29,660 bases of DNA from a virus, in IMG/VR virus record IMGVR_UViG_3300048554_000913, positions 1 through 29,660 of that record. One strand, given 5' to 3'. The translations under genes were made by a program, and so were the position numbers. The notes under the pieces are model-generated. The model made no database searches and was not told where the DNA came from. It worked only from the letters and a program-made list of their open reading frames with translations. Within the stretch, counting starts at the first letter, position 1; every line of letters begins with the position of its first letter. This document shows, one piece after another, positions 15,706 through 22,991 of the stretch.

Positions 15706-18700
15706 TTATTCTTTTTCAGCTAAAACTACATTCTTGTTTGTGCATTGCCCGATAGTTACCCAATCATTGTTTGCCCAATTTGTTACCGCATCCTTACCGA
15801 ATGTTTGTGGAAAAGCTGCTGGTAAAGCATCTGGTATAACATTACAGGTAAAAGGCATTTTTAAATCTGCGAAACTTACACCAAAATTTGCTACCGAACT
15901 TGAGTTTCGTGAATCTTCATCTTGATATTCATCCCAAGGGTCTTGGGCAGCAGGGTACGGAGTTGTATACCCCTTCGCTGGTGAATGGGGGATCATGTGT
16001 TCTCGATATGGTTGAACCTCTGTACCAAAATTCTTAGAATTTACATCTGCTGCTTGTTGCTGTCCTGCAAACATTATCGCTTGAAATAAAAAGCCAACAT
16101 CTGGCTGCGTTGGGGCTGCCATATTAACTGGGTAGTTTCTATTAATCCAGTAACCACCACTTATAGAAACCATTCTTTCTTTAGGATTTTGGTTAACATA
16201 AGTTGCATTTGCATTACTACTAAGAGACATCAAGCAATTATTATTATGAAGCCTCATTGGAGTCTGATAAAAGGAATTAGCAAATACAGCATTGCTATTT
16301 GGATCATTCTCCATTTCATAATGTTTATTTTTTACAAGCAGCCTGAAACGGATTTGATAAGCTATGTTCTTACAAAACAATGGATCGTCTCCAGCTGAAG
16401 CAGAACCTGAGTGAAATTCTAGATTATTTTTTGCATTACTTTGACCACCAGAAAATGGCATATTATAAAAGCTTGTTGAGCTTCCTGCAGCTGCTGGTTC
16501 ACTACGATCCACTTCTCCATACCATCTTTGATTATTCCATGGTAATTGTTCTTCTGGATACATAAGGTTACAATATTGTCGATCTGTATACCGAATGGCT
16601 GGATCAGCAAAATACGCTATAATATATGCCTGTATTGTTTCTTGTGGGTCTCCTGCATGTGCAAACTGACCAGATAACGAATTTGTCGCTGGAAGAAATA
16701 CATTTACTGGCGTTTTATTTATAAGCAGCATTTTCTCATATGGCTGCTGACTGGTTGGATTATTAGCTGTTGCACTACCATTAAACCAAGAAAAGCCAGA
16801 AGAGTCTGCTTGATTAAAAGGAAGGTCTCTGTAGTCCATTTGCAGATTATCAAAGAAGACCTCATCTTTAAAATCATCAACATGGACTAGTTTGAATTGT
16901 TGATTCCTATTAAATAATTCTGATGTTTCAATGTGTGCAAGTCTGCGAGCAGTTTGATCAACATAGGGAGTATTTCCATTCATTGGACTTGTATGCTGTC
17001 CATGTGCTTCAAACCAAATATATTTGTGACTTGAATTTGCAAAGTAACCCTCAACAAATCCATCTAGGAAAGCATCAGTTTGTGGGGTTGTTCTTGTATT
17101 GAAAAGTTGTACTGAAGAATCACCATCATTTGTAATCGTGTAAGTTATCTGACTTGTCGCTGAACCATGCCTGACTCTTCGATACAAGAATGTTGAACTA
17201 ATTGATACTATTGCAGTTGGAATTGCCTTCTTTACAGCATTTTTTCCGATAAATGTGCTCTGGAATTGCAAGCTCGATGTTGCACTTCCACGCTGCACTA
17301 CATTTCGACCAGTAAAGTCGCTACCAATCCCTAAAGGCATTACGCTAGTACCTTTCCTAACAAGATTCCTTCCGACAACCTGATCGTACTTAAAGCAGAC
17401 CTTGACAGGAATTGTGCTTCTGCCTGACCTGACAACATTCCTACCATTTGAATTAAGTGTCACCGCAATTGGCATTGATTGTACAGCTGAAGACCTTACA
17501 ACATTCCTGCCCTGTGATGTTAATTTCATTGTAACGGATGTTGAAATAGGTGGTGACAAGACCATCCTAAGTTTTAATCCTCTTACCTGACCAAAGTTTA
17601 TAGACCTGTATGCCTTTCCTGTCCGTATTCGTGAGACTGATTCTGCTATTCCATACTTGACAGCATTTATTCCCTTAACGATTGATTTGACTCGTAGGTG
17701 ACAAGCTGGGAATCCTTTGCGTACCATATTCTCTGCAAATACGATAAGCGTAAATATTGGGTCTCCGACAATGTATGCTTTAACTACTGCATTCTTTGCG
17801 AAACTATTTGAACTTATTGAGACAGAACTTGTAATCGTTGCCGATTTAAGTGCTCCAATTTTGTCAGCAGTTACCGGTGCAACAGCATTTTGCTTAGCGT
17901 TTAAACGCCTATATGGTTCTTTAGTTATTGTAAATGGTGCAGCACGATCCTGCTGCATGTCCAATTTATCTAGTTCCCTGACCAGTAAATCTAAACCATA
18001 TATATCTTGTAGCTGTGCTTTTTCATGCTGCCCATCTGCAATTAAGAACGCTTTGTACGCATATACTTTAATAGCCTGAGCAAGAAAATTTGGCACTTCT
18101 TCCGAATTACTCTGTGAAGTAAAAGTAGGAGCTTCAAGACGATAACGCAGCCAGACTTGATTGAATGATTTTTCATAAGGTTCTATATAAATTCCTTCCC
18201 GATCTTCTCTCCAATTTAAAGGTGTAGTATCGTTATACCTTGGGTCATCTAAAGTAATTGATAAGCATGTTCCTATTACATCCTTACCGGTTTGCTCGTA
18301 AGCTATAAAGCGATCAAAAGTTTCGTCTAATTCTGTGAAAAATTGATCTGGCAGTTTTCCATCAATTTCAAAACAATAAGGAATGTCAGGTTGTTCTGAC
18401 TCATTCGGAACTAAATAAAGTTTGTCATTATATTTTACTTTTGCCCCAATAAAATAAACGCCAGTTTCTGACCATTCTGGTGCTGCGTCAACATCTCCAA
18501 CTTCTACCCAGTTCCTTACATCTGTTGGTAAGACCCCAGCTCCTGCACCCAAGTAAGTTCGATAGTATTTGCCCTGATAGTAAACTTCTTGGTCAGGACT
18601 ATATATAGTAGTCGGATCGTATTGATCCCTAAAATATCGTACTTCCGTTTTTGTAAATTCTGCCCAAGGATAATAATCCCAGCAGTATTTTACTGCATCA

Positions 18701-18810
18701 TTTATATACTCAGCTAGTAAAACATTTTCATGGCTCAGGATACTGGTAGGATCAATTCCTGCCATAGCAGCAACGCCTTCCTTTACCTTAGTATATGTAA
18801 CGCTCCTCAT
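15706..18810 (-). CDS. Large head-tail adaptor-like protein with CBM-like modules, tandem repeats and a long C-terminal domain, 1034 aa
   Basis: Residues 1-60 and 155-300 resemble phage head-tail adaptor or tail-tubular A-type proteins: an AEYINDAVKYCWDYYPW helix at 33-49 and, later, a helical stretch with NFLAQAIKVYAYKAFLIADG. Inserted between them are two short aromatic modules at about 64-106 (YYQGKYYRTY...NWVEVG) and 110-140 (VKYNDKLYLV), similar to CBM5/12-type carbohydrate-binding domains. Residues 322-571 are a set of tandem 21-24-residue repeats with a G-R-N-V-V-R-x-G core. The last 460 residues are a separate polar, aromatic domain with no motif I recognise. The gene follows the capsid genes and is coupled to the 116-residue gene by ATGA. 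Adaptor proteins are normally 200-300 residues, so this appears to be a fusion of adaptor, repeat stalk and another structural or adhesin domain. Confidence 0.6.
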   Translation of the reverse strand: MRSVTYTKVKEGVAAMAGIDPTSILSHENVLLAEYINDAVKYCWDYYPWAEFTKTEVRYFRDQYDPTTIYSPDQEVYYQGKYYRTYLGAGAGVLPTDVRNWVEVGDVDAAPEWSETGVYFIGAKVKYNDKLYLVPNESEQPDIPYCFEIDGKLPDQFFTELDETFDRFIAYEQTGKDVIGTCLSITLDDPRYNDTTPLNWREDREGIYIEPYEKSFNQVWLRYRLEAPTFTSQSNSEEVPNFLAQAIKVYAYKAFLIADGQHEKAQLQDIYGLDLLVRELDKLDMQQDRAAPFTITKEPYRRLNAKQNAVAPVTADKIGALKSATITSSVSISSNSFAKNAVVKAYIVGDPIFTLIVFAENMVRKGFPACHLRVKSIVKGINAVKYGIAESVSRIRTGKAYRSINFGQVRGLKLRMVLSPPISTSVTMKLTSQGRNVVRSSAVQSMPIAVTLNSNGRNVVRSGRSTIPVKVCFKYDQVVGRNLVRKGTSVMPLGIGSDFTGRNVVQRGSATSSLQFQSTFIGKNAVKKAIPTAIVSISSTFLYRRVRHGSATSQITYTITNDGDSSVQLFNTRTTPQTDAFLDGFVEGYFANSSHKYIWFEAHGQHTSPMNGNTPYVDQTARRLAHIETSELFNRNQQFKLVHVDDFKDEVFFDNLQMDYRDLPFNQADSSGFSWFNGSATANNPTSQQPYEKMLLINKTPVNVFLPATNSLSGQFAHAGDPQETIQAYIIAYFADPAIRYTDRQYCNLMYPEEQLPWNNQRWYGEVDRSEPAAAGSSTSFYNMPFSGGQSNAKNNLEFHSGSASAGDDPLFCKNIAYQIRFRLLVKNKHYEMENDPNSNAVFANSFYQTPMRLHNNNCLMSLSSNANATYVNQNPKERMVSISGGYWINRNYPVNMAAPTQPDVGFLFQAIMFAGQQQAADVNSKNFGTEVQPYREHMIPHSPAKGYTTPYPAAQDPWDEYQDEDSRNSSSVANFGVSFADLKMPFTCNVIPDALPAAFPQTFGKDAVTNWANNDWVTIGQCTNKNVVLAEKE
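17098..17847 (-). repeat. Tandem protein-coding repeats, about 63-72 bp each
   Basis: Within the 1034-residue protein, residues about 322-571 contain at least nine imperfect units. Their cores are AKNAVVKA (338), ENMVRKG (360), INAVKYG (381), GRNVVRSS (434), GRNVVRSG (456), GRNLVRKG (480), GRNVVQRG (501), GKNAVKKA (522) and YRRVRHG (543). The six from 434 to 543 are spaced 22, 24, 21, 21 and 21 residues apart. Each core is preceded by an alternating hydrophobic strand (for example STIPVKVCFKY, ATSSLQFQSTF). This suggests a stacked beta repeat that forms a rigid stalk. The unit around 400-425 is degenerate. Confidence 0.75.
17897..17908. repeat. Full 12-bp palindrome GCGTTTAAACGC, one of nine GTTTAAAC sites
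   Basis: This is the most complete copy of a dispersed palindrome. GTTTAAAC occurs at 1610, 3026, 6256, 6883, 17899, 21986, 22949, 23773 and 28042 (first base of each). Seven copies extend to GCGTTTAAAC on at least one strand. All lie inside genes. The role is unknown. Confidence 0.7.
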
Positions 18811-19157
18811 GAGATAAGAAGGTGAACTTTATCTGATATGGAATTTATCTTCAGCAAGTCACCATGTCGCTTGCCAATCCATTTTTTAAATCCTTCATCA
18901 TGCCAGATATTTTCATGCAATTTATCTTTCCAGAAATTGTAAACTTCTGGACAAAGCTTAAATCTCAATTCTCCAAATATATAATTTTTACATTGTCCAC
19001 CCGATTGACGCTGCCAAGCTTGCATTAATGCAATCTGTTCATTCTCAGCGCGAGCAAGCTCGATGGCATGAGACTCAGCAAGGTTATCAAAAACCTCACG
19101 AGTGTAGTTTACCCCATTAACTACTATCTCTTTGTTGCCATCGAGCATTGCCGACAC
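18807..19157 (-). CDS. Hypothetical protein between capsid and adaptor genes, 116 aa
   Basis: I do not recognise this protein. It is 116 residues with a helical first half (SHAIELARAENEQIALMQAWQRQ) and Cys at about positions 55 and 68 in GGQCKNYIFGELRFKLCPEV, then a Trp-rich C-terminal part (FWKDKLHENIW, FKKWIGKRHGD). The start is either the GTG at 19157 or the ATG at 19148; neither has a strong ribosome site. Its position directly after the capsid gene and its ATGA overlap with the adaptor-like gene suggest a head-completion or head-tail joining accessory, though size alone cannot show it. Confidence 0.65.
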   Translation of the reverse strand: MSAMLDGNKEIVVNGVNYTREVFDNLAESHAIELARAENEQIALMQAWQRQSGGQCKNYIFGELRFKLCPEVYNFWKDKLHENIWHDEGFKKWIGKRHGDLLKINSISDKVHLLIS

Positions 19158-19178
19158 TAATTATGAATAACTACCAAA

Positions 19179-20228
19179 TTAGGTAATCGTGTATTTGCCA
19201 TGGTCAAGACCACCGGAGTAGGACTTGAGAGCAAATACGGACTCGATCAAAGAACGAGCACCACCACCAAGATCAGGAAGTTCACGAACATTCGTGTTCT
19301 CCGCAAATGCGACCTCAAGTTGTGGTTTATTAAGAATGAACAATGTACCCTGACCAGCTGTTGCATCGTATGTTCCAGCATTGCGAGCATCTTGCTCTAG
19401 GAAGCTGGAAAGGTTCAATGTGATAGTACCGAAATCAGAGTCGATGATGTCAACTGCAGCACTCAAGCGACCCTCATCCGTATCACGATTTGACATGACA
19501 AGGTTGTTGGTACGATTGGTGAAGAGAGTAAACTCAGAGATGGTTTTCTTAACCGAAGTTCCGCAAAGACCAAAAAAGGTTTTGTCGGACTCGCCAGTCT
19601 GCTCATAGATACTTTGCAAGATGTCTCGCAAATCTTCTTCCTTGGCAGCTGCTGCAGTTGAAGTTCCTATAGAGTTTGCTGGCGTAAGGAAATCACTTGG
19701 TACTGGTAAAGTACTTTGAGTGGTTGAAGAAATCCATTTACCCAATCCACGAGTTTGATATGGATCAGATGAAGACTCCTGATTGGTTTCCTGTGAAGAG
19801 CAAAGAGTTGCCTCGATGTCTCTTTTGTGAGTTACCAAAGCCTTAGCAATGCTGTTTGCCATTTCCTTTTTGTAACCAACTCCAGCGATATCCGAAGTCA
19901 TATCAGCTAAGCGACTGACCTTTGGAAATCTGCGAGCGTACTGGACATACACTTGGCACTTTGCACGATCATCATAGTTCTCGAAATCAGCACTCGTGGT
20001 ATCTTCACCATCGACTGGAATCTTATCAGAAACGCCAGAAGTATAAGTGGCTGCCTGAACTTGATTAATTTTGTGCTTGTCTACACCCCATTCAAGAAGT
20101 GAGTTGCGTGGAGCACTACCCTTTTTAACTTCTGAAAGGAAGGGTGTGCTTTTTTTATCTACGATTGTGAGAAGATTTGAAAGGTCTTCTCTCTTTAAAT
20201 TTTGTGATCTCTCGACTATCCCAGCCAT
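19179..20228 (-). CDS. Major capsid protein (HK97 fold, SU10-like)
   Basis: A 349-residue protein. Landmarks are TPFLSEVKKGSAPRNSLLEW (residues about 28-47), NYDDRAKCQVYVQYARRFPKVS, a helical ANSIAKALVTHKRDIEATLCS, a glycine/alanine-rich middle, and the C-terminal TLFILNKPQLEVAFAENTNV. The 'P..S.l.kg....n....EW..D' start, the 'n..Q.......VS' stretch and the long 'kRDIE' helix are the pattern I associate with SU10-type major head proteins (DUF5309 group). It directly follows an acidic scaffold-like gene with a 15-bp gap, as expected of scaffold-capsid pairs. The ribosome site GGGGGA lies about 8 nt before the ATG and is one of the strongest in the window, which fits high expression. The family name is from memory; the capsid role is well supported by order. 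Confidence 0.78.
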   Translation of the reverse strand: MAGIVERSQNLKREDLSNLLTIVDKKSTPFLSEVKKGSAPRNSLLEWGVDKHKINQVQAATYTSGVSDKIPVDGEDTTSADFENYDDRAKCQVYVQYARRFPKVSRLADMTSDIAGVGYKKEMANSIAKALVTHKRDIEATLCSSQETNQESSSDPYQTRGLGKWISSTTQSTLPVPSDFLTPANSIGTSTAAAAKEEDLRDILQSIYEQTGESDKTFFGLCGTSVKKTISEFTLFTNRTNNLVMSNRDTDEGRLSAAVDIIDSDFGTITLNLSSFLEQDARNAGTYDATAGQGTLFILNKPQLEVAFAENTNVRELPDLGGGARSLIESVFALKSYSGGLDHGKYTIT

Positions 20229-20243
20229 GATTATTTCCCCCTA

Positions 20244-21206
20244 TTATAAGATTGATTCTATGTAAGATGCTGCATCGTCTACATCTCCGGAGGCTGCTTT
20301 TTTTAAAAGTGATTCTGTAGTTTGAGTTTTTGATTTTACTACATTTGGTTTTGATCGACTAGGTGCAGTTGGGACATTTGGAGCAGTTGGTTGTTTACCT
20401 CCTGCTTTTTTTGCCTGTGCTGCTCTTTGAGCCTTAAAACCTTCAACCGCATAACCTATTGTAATTAGTCCGTGCGGATCGGTTGAAACATATTCTACAA
20501 GTAAAGGATTATTCGCTAAAATGGCATTTACTTCCTTAGATTCAGGACTAGCTTGATCGCTCATCCAACCGAAAGTTTGCATTGCAATATTTGTTTGCTT
20601 TTGCTTTTCGATTAACCGGTTTGCTACTTTTGGAATATTCTTCCGCAAGTCTCTATCGGTTTCTACCATTAATTGCCTAGCTTGATCATAATCTACATCA
20701 TGATCTGCTCCGGTTAAATCCTTGTAATCTCCACCATCTGGATTTTCTAAAAGCCACTCACGAAGGTGCTCAGCACTTTCTTCCCGATCTTTAAGTTCTT
20801 CCATGGTTTTGACACTTTTGAATTTATCTAAACCTTTTGTTTCAACTTTTTGAGTTTTGACTGGTTTGTCTTTCAAACCTTCTAGCTCTGCTCTAAGTTC
20901 CTCGACTTCAGCTAAAGCATTGTTTTTAGCTTCAACCAATTTGCCGATTCTCTTTTTTACACCACCAGAGTCATCTGATTTAACAGATTCTTCAGAATCT
21001 TCTATTTCTGCTTCTGCAGGAACATTTTCCCCTTCTGTCTCTGTCTCAGTCTCACTTTCTTCAGCAACCTCTTCAGGTTCTGATGCATTATCAATGAACG
21101 AATTTTTACTAATTCCTGATGCTTCCATTATTTCGGAAATATCAATTAGACTTTCTGATTCTTCTGCTGTTTCTTGAGGAGCGACCTCGTCTTCAATTTC
21201 TACCAT
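20244..21206 (-). CDS. Capsid scaffold/assembly protein, 320 aa
   Basis: A 320-residue, strongly acidic protein. Residues 1-80 are Glu/Ser-rich and probably disordered (EEVAEESETETETEGENVPA). They are followed by a coiled coil (KKRIGKLVEAKNNALAEVEE, about 84-115). Then come a helical middle region (ARQLMVETDRDLRKNIPKVA), an Ala/Lys/Pro-rich linker (KQPTAPNVPTAPSRSKPNVV) and a short helix at the C-terminus (AASGDVDDAASYIESIL). An acidic coiled-coil protein immediately before the capsid gene, with a terminal helix, is the classic scaffold plan. No protease motif is visible, so maturation cleavage would need another enzyme. The ATG at 21206 lacks a good ribosome site and follows a 97-bp gap. Confidence 0.75.
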   Translation of the reverse strand: MVEIEDEVAPQETAEESESLIDISEIMEASGISKNSFIDNASEPEEVAEESETETETEGENVPAEAEIEDSEESVKSDDSGGVKKRIGKLVEAKNNALAEVEELRAELEGLKDKPVKTQKVETKGLDKFKSVKTMEELKDREESAEHLREWLLENPDGGDYKDLTGADHDVDYDQARQLMVETDRDLRKNIPKVANRLIEKQKQTNIAMQTFGWMSDQASPESKEVNAILANNPLLVEYVSTDPHGLITIGYAVEGFKAQRAAQAKKAGGKQPTAPNVPTAPSRSKPNVVKSKTQTTESLLKKAASGDVDDAASYIESIL

Positions 21207-21303
21207 AGGTTTATTATCGCTGGCGTTGGATGATTGTTACTCGTGAAAAGTCACGGACTTACATCCACGCTTCTTCTCGTAACCTTTTAAGTCAAGGGGA
21301 TGA
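21207..21303. promoter_or_regulatory. 97-bp intergenic gap with a short hairpin before the scaffold-capsid genes
   Basis: This is the longest non-coding gap in the window. It holds an inverted repeat at 21242-21255 (arms CGTGA and TCACG, loop of 4) and, on the minus strand, a TTGACT -35-like box followed by no proper -10. A GATAAT lies close to the scaffold start. The hairpin may be an RNA processing or attenuation element, or a factor-binding site controlling capsid-region expression. Too short for a classic rho-independent terminator, and no U-run follows. Confidence 0.3.
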
Positions 21304-21570
21304 CTATTTTGCGTCCTTCTTGGGCTTAATAAAGCGATACCAGACTCTTCTAACCAGTTGCTGCTGAGTTTCTGACCAGACACTACCTTTGTAAATTTCA
21401 ATGGTTTTGTCTGCTAGACCAGCCCTGAGAAGTCTGTGTGACCGAGTGATACCTATTCCGGTTTTATTTTGAAATTCTGAAGCAGTAAACCAACCCTCAC
21501 CCTCCGGCTCATTTGCCTTGGAATTTGACAATGCTTGTAAACGCTCAACCCATTTTAAATCCAGAACCAT
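21304..21570 (-). CDS. Small putative DNA-binding protein (HTH-like), 88 aa
   Basis: An 88-residue protein. Residues 25-55 (GWFTASEFQNKTGIGITRSH, then RLLRAGLADK) read like a helix-turn-helix: two short helices around a Gly turn, followed by a basic recognition helix. The C-terminal QQLVRRVWYRFIKPKKDAK is basic. It has no clear family. The gene overlaps the end of the phosphoesterase gene by 16 bases. It could be a regulator of the following scaffold-capsid segment, since it sits just before the only sizeable non-coding gap. Small terminase is less likely given its distance from the large subunit. Confidence 0.55.
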   Translation of the reverse strand: MVLDLKWVERLQALSNSKANEPEGEGWFTASEFQNKTGIGITRSHRLLRAGLADKTIEIYKGSVWSETQQQLVRRVWYRFIKPKKDAK

Positions 21571-22268
21571 TCTCCCCCCATTCGTTTAGCAACATAAACT
21601 GCCCATCCCTGATTGGTGTAATACCCATAAACCCAGCCAGCTTCATGAGCCAAACGATTCACCTTTGCTCGATTCCAGTCCATTGCTGTAGTAGCCAAGC
21701 ACCCTGCAGAAATTCCAGCACCACCTCCCTGCCTTGGTATTGTATGCTGCTGAATAGAATGTATATGACCATGGACTACAAGACCACCCCGATCCGCAAA
21801 TGTTTCGGCATGTTTTTTTGTTGCTGTGATCCCATGGAAATAACCATGAAGAAATTTTATTTTTCCTAATTTTAAAATACCTTTATCAACATCGTAAGGG
21901 TACATCTTGCACTTTAACTTCCGGCAAACATTTTCAATGTCCTTAATACCCATCTTTGCAGTATCTCGCATAATACCAATTGAATGTTTAAACGCAGTCT
22001 GCCAAAGTCTGTCATCGTGATTTCCCAGCAAGAAGTGATGTGGTTTATAATCATTTAAAAATTTCATCCCAGCTTCCACATCTGCTTCCATACTCGCATT
22101 TTTTTCTGCTGCATCTGCTGATCTCATCAAAGGAGAAAAGTCAAACAAATCACCCCCGAAGATTCTCACATCGGGTTTGAACTCTTCTACAAACTTATGG
22201 AGATGCTCAACAGCATCGTAGTCTTGTTTGTCTCCGTGCAAGTCAGAGGCAAACACAAACTTTTTCAC
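21555..22268 (-). CDS. Calcineurin-like metallophosphoesterase, 237 aa
   Basis: A complete set of metal-ligand motifs is present: D9-x-H11 (SDLHGD), GGD40-LFD43, GNHD (N83, H84), then HGYFHG near 141-146 and GHIH with H168 and H170. This is the two-metal calcineurin/Mre11-type phosphoesterase core. Substrates in this superfamily range from nucleic acids to phosphoproteins and nucleotides, and none can be read from the sequence. No C-terminal capping domain is seen, and length is typical of a single domain. The start is GTG at 22268, four bases after the upstream stop. Having it between portal and scaffold genes is unusual and suggests a role in packaging or in processing of late-stage nucleic acids, as an inference only. 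Confidence 0.85.
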   Translation of the reverse strand: MKKFVFASDLHGDKQDYDAVEHLHKFVEEFKPDVRIFGGDLFDFSPLMRSADAAEKNASMEADVEAGMKFLNDYKPHHFLLGNHDDRLWQTAFKHSIGIMRDTAKMGIKDIENVCRKLKCKMYPYDVDKGILKLGKIKFLHGYFHGITATKKHAETFADRGGLVVHGHIHSIQQHTIPRQGGGAGISAGCLATTAMDWNRAKVNRLAHEAGWVYGYYTNQGWAVYVAKRMGGEWFWI

Positions 22269-22271
22269 TCG

Positions 22272-22367
22272 TTAGCCTTTCTTGCGTCTCGTAGTCGATC
22301 CTGACTTGACTACCTTTTTCCGCATTGTAGATTTTTTTGTTTTTTTATGTCCGTAATGTGATGGCAT
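22272..22367 (-). CDS. Very small basic protein, 31 aa
   Basis: A 31-residue product, MPSHYGHKKTKKSTMRKKVV and onward, ends RRKKG, with about a third of residues Lys or Arg. A GGAG ribosome site lies about 9 nt before the ATG. It is followed four bases later by the phosphoesterase start. Small 'MP(S/Y)YG..KK' proteins occur in other phages near head genes, so I think it is a true gene. Possible roles include DNA binding in the head or a minor capsid peptide; nothing in the sequence decides this. Confidence 0.65.
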   Translation of the reverse strand: MPSHYGHKKTKKSTMRKKVVKSGSTTRRKKG

Positions 22368-22384
22368 ATTAAATTTCTCCTTTG

Positions 22385-22555
22385 TTATGCTTTTGCTGTT
22401 TTTGCTGAATCCCTGAATGCTTTATTTGTAGGTGCTCCTTTAGCTCCTGCACTTCTCATTTTTTCTCCGCTTCCTGCTGCAATCCTATTTCGTTTTGCAT
22501 GGATATTAGCGTATAATCCTTTTTTAGCTTTTCTTTTCTTTTTGGTTCTTGGCAT
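22385..22555 (-). CDS. Small basic conserved-type phage protein (KGLYANIHAKR family), 56 aa
   Basis: A 56-residue protein beginning MPRTKKKRKAKKGLYANIHA and continuing KRNRIAAGSGEKMRSAGAKG, APTNKAFRDSAKTAKA. I recognise the 'KGLYANIHAKR.RI.AGSGE.MR..G.KGAPT..AF..SAKTAK' pattern as a very widely distributed small protein in marine phages, of unknown function. It is strongly basic, so nucleic-acid binding is plausible. GGAGGA is 6-7 nt upstream, and the start overlaps the upstream stop by one base (TAATG). Length is typical of the family as I recall it. Confidence 0.8.
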   Translation of the reverse strand: MPRTKKKRKAKKGLYANIHAKRNRIAAGSGEKMRSAGAKGAPTNKAFRDSAKTAKA

Positions 22556-22707
22556 TATTCGTCCTCCACTACAATTATGTTAGGCAAAAGTTCTGCTTTC
22601 AGAGTCTCCAGAACTCCAATTATTTGTCTGCTTGTTAATCCTTTTTCCATATAATCTGCACATTTGTTGCTTAGTTCTTCTTGTAAAATATCTTCCCATT
22701 CTTCCAT
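22555..22707 (-). CDS. Small acidic protein, 50 aa
   Basis: A 50-residue acidic product starting MEEWEDILQEELSNKCADYM and ending IIVVEDE. It is predicted helical, with an S-R-Q-I-I-G turn that could form an HTH-like bend. The ATG at 22707 overlaps the end of the 106-residue gene by 37 bases, and its stop overlaps the next start as TAATG. The tight coupling to the KGLYANIHAKR gene and its acidic nature beside a basic partner are notable. The function is unknown. Confidence 0.6.
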   Translation of the reverse strand: MEEWEDILQEELSNKCADYMEKGLTSRQIIGVLETLKAELLPNIIVVEDE

Positions 22708-22991
22708 GGTTTGTAATCCTCGATTTGTGATTTAAGTAAAGCTAGTGCATCAATTTTTCCTGCACTATGAGAAAACATCTCTGGCGAGTTTTTAGAGTCT
22801 GCGACATCGTTGACTGAATCTAGAAGTGCTGCATCGATTATAGTGTCAAGTGCTTGCCAAATCTTATTGTCCTCTCCCTGATCTCCAAAAATATTTTTTA
22901 CTTCTTCACCGGTCAAAGGTTGAGGGTATTTTATTAAAGATGCTCTGCGTTTAAACAACTTACTTAACAACTCCACATTAATAGTTCCCAC
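22671..22991 (-). CDS. Small protein following the portal gene, 106 aa
   Basis: A 106-residue soluble protein without recognised motifs, predicted helical. It includes SKLFKRRASLIKYPQPLTGEEV, then DNKIWQALDTIIDAALLDSV and IDALALLKSQIEDYKPW. The start is uncertain: GTG at 22991 (in the portal C-terminal codons) or GTG at 22976. It follows the portal with a 14-base overlap, so it may be a portal-associated or assembly protein, by position only. Confidence 0.6.
   Translation of the reverse strand: MGTINVELLSKLFKRRASLIKYPQPLTGEEVKNIFGDQGEDNKIWQALDTIIDAALLDSVNDVADSKNSPEMFSHSAGKIDALALLKSQIEDYKPWKNGKIFYKKN

Noticed and set aside
20243-20248. TATAAT before the major capsid gene
   Set aside because: It overlaps the scaffold stop codon and no reasonable -35 box lies 16-18 bp upstream; chance match in A/T-rich DNA.
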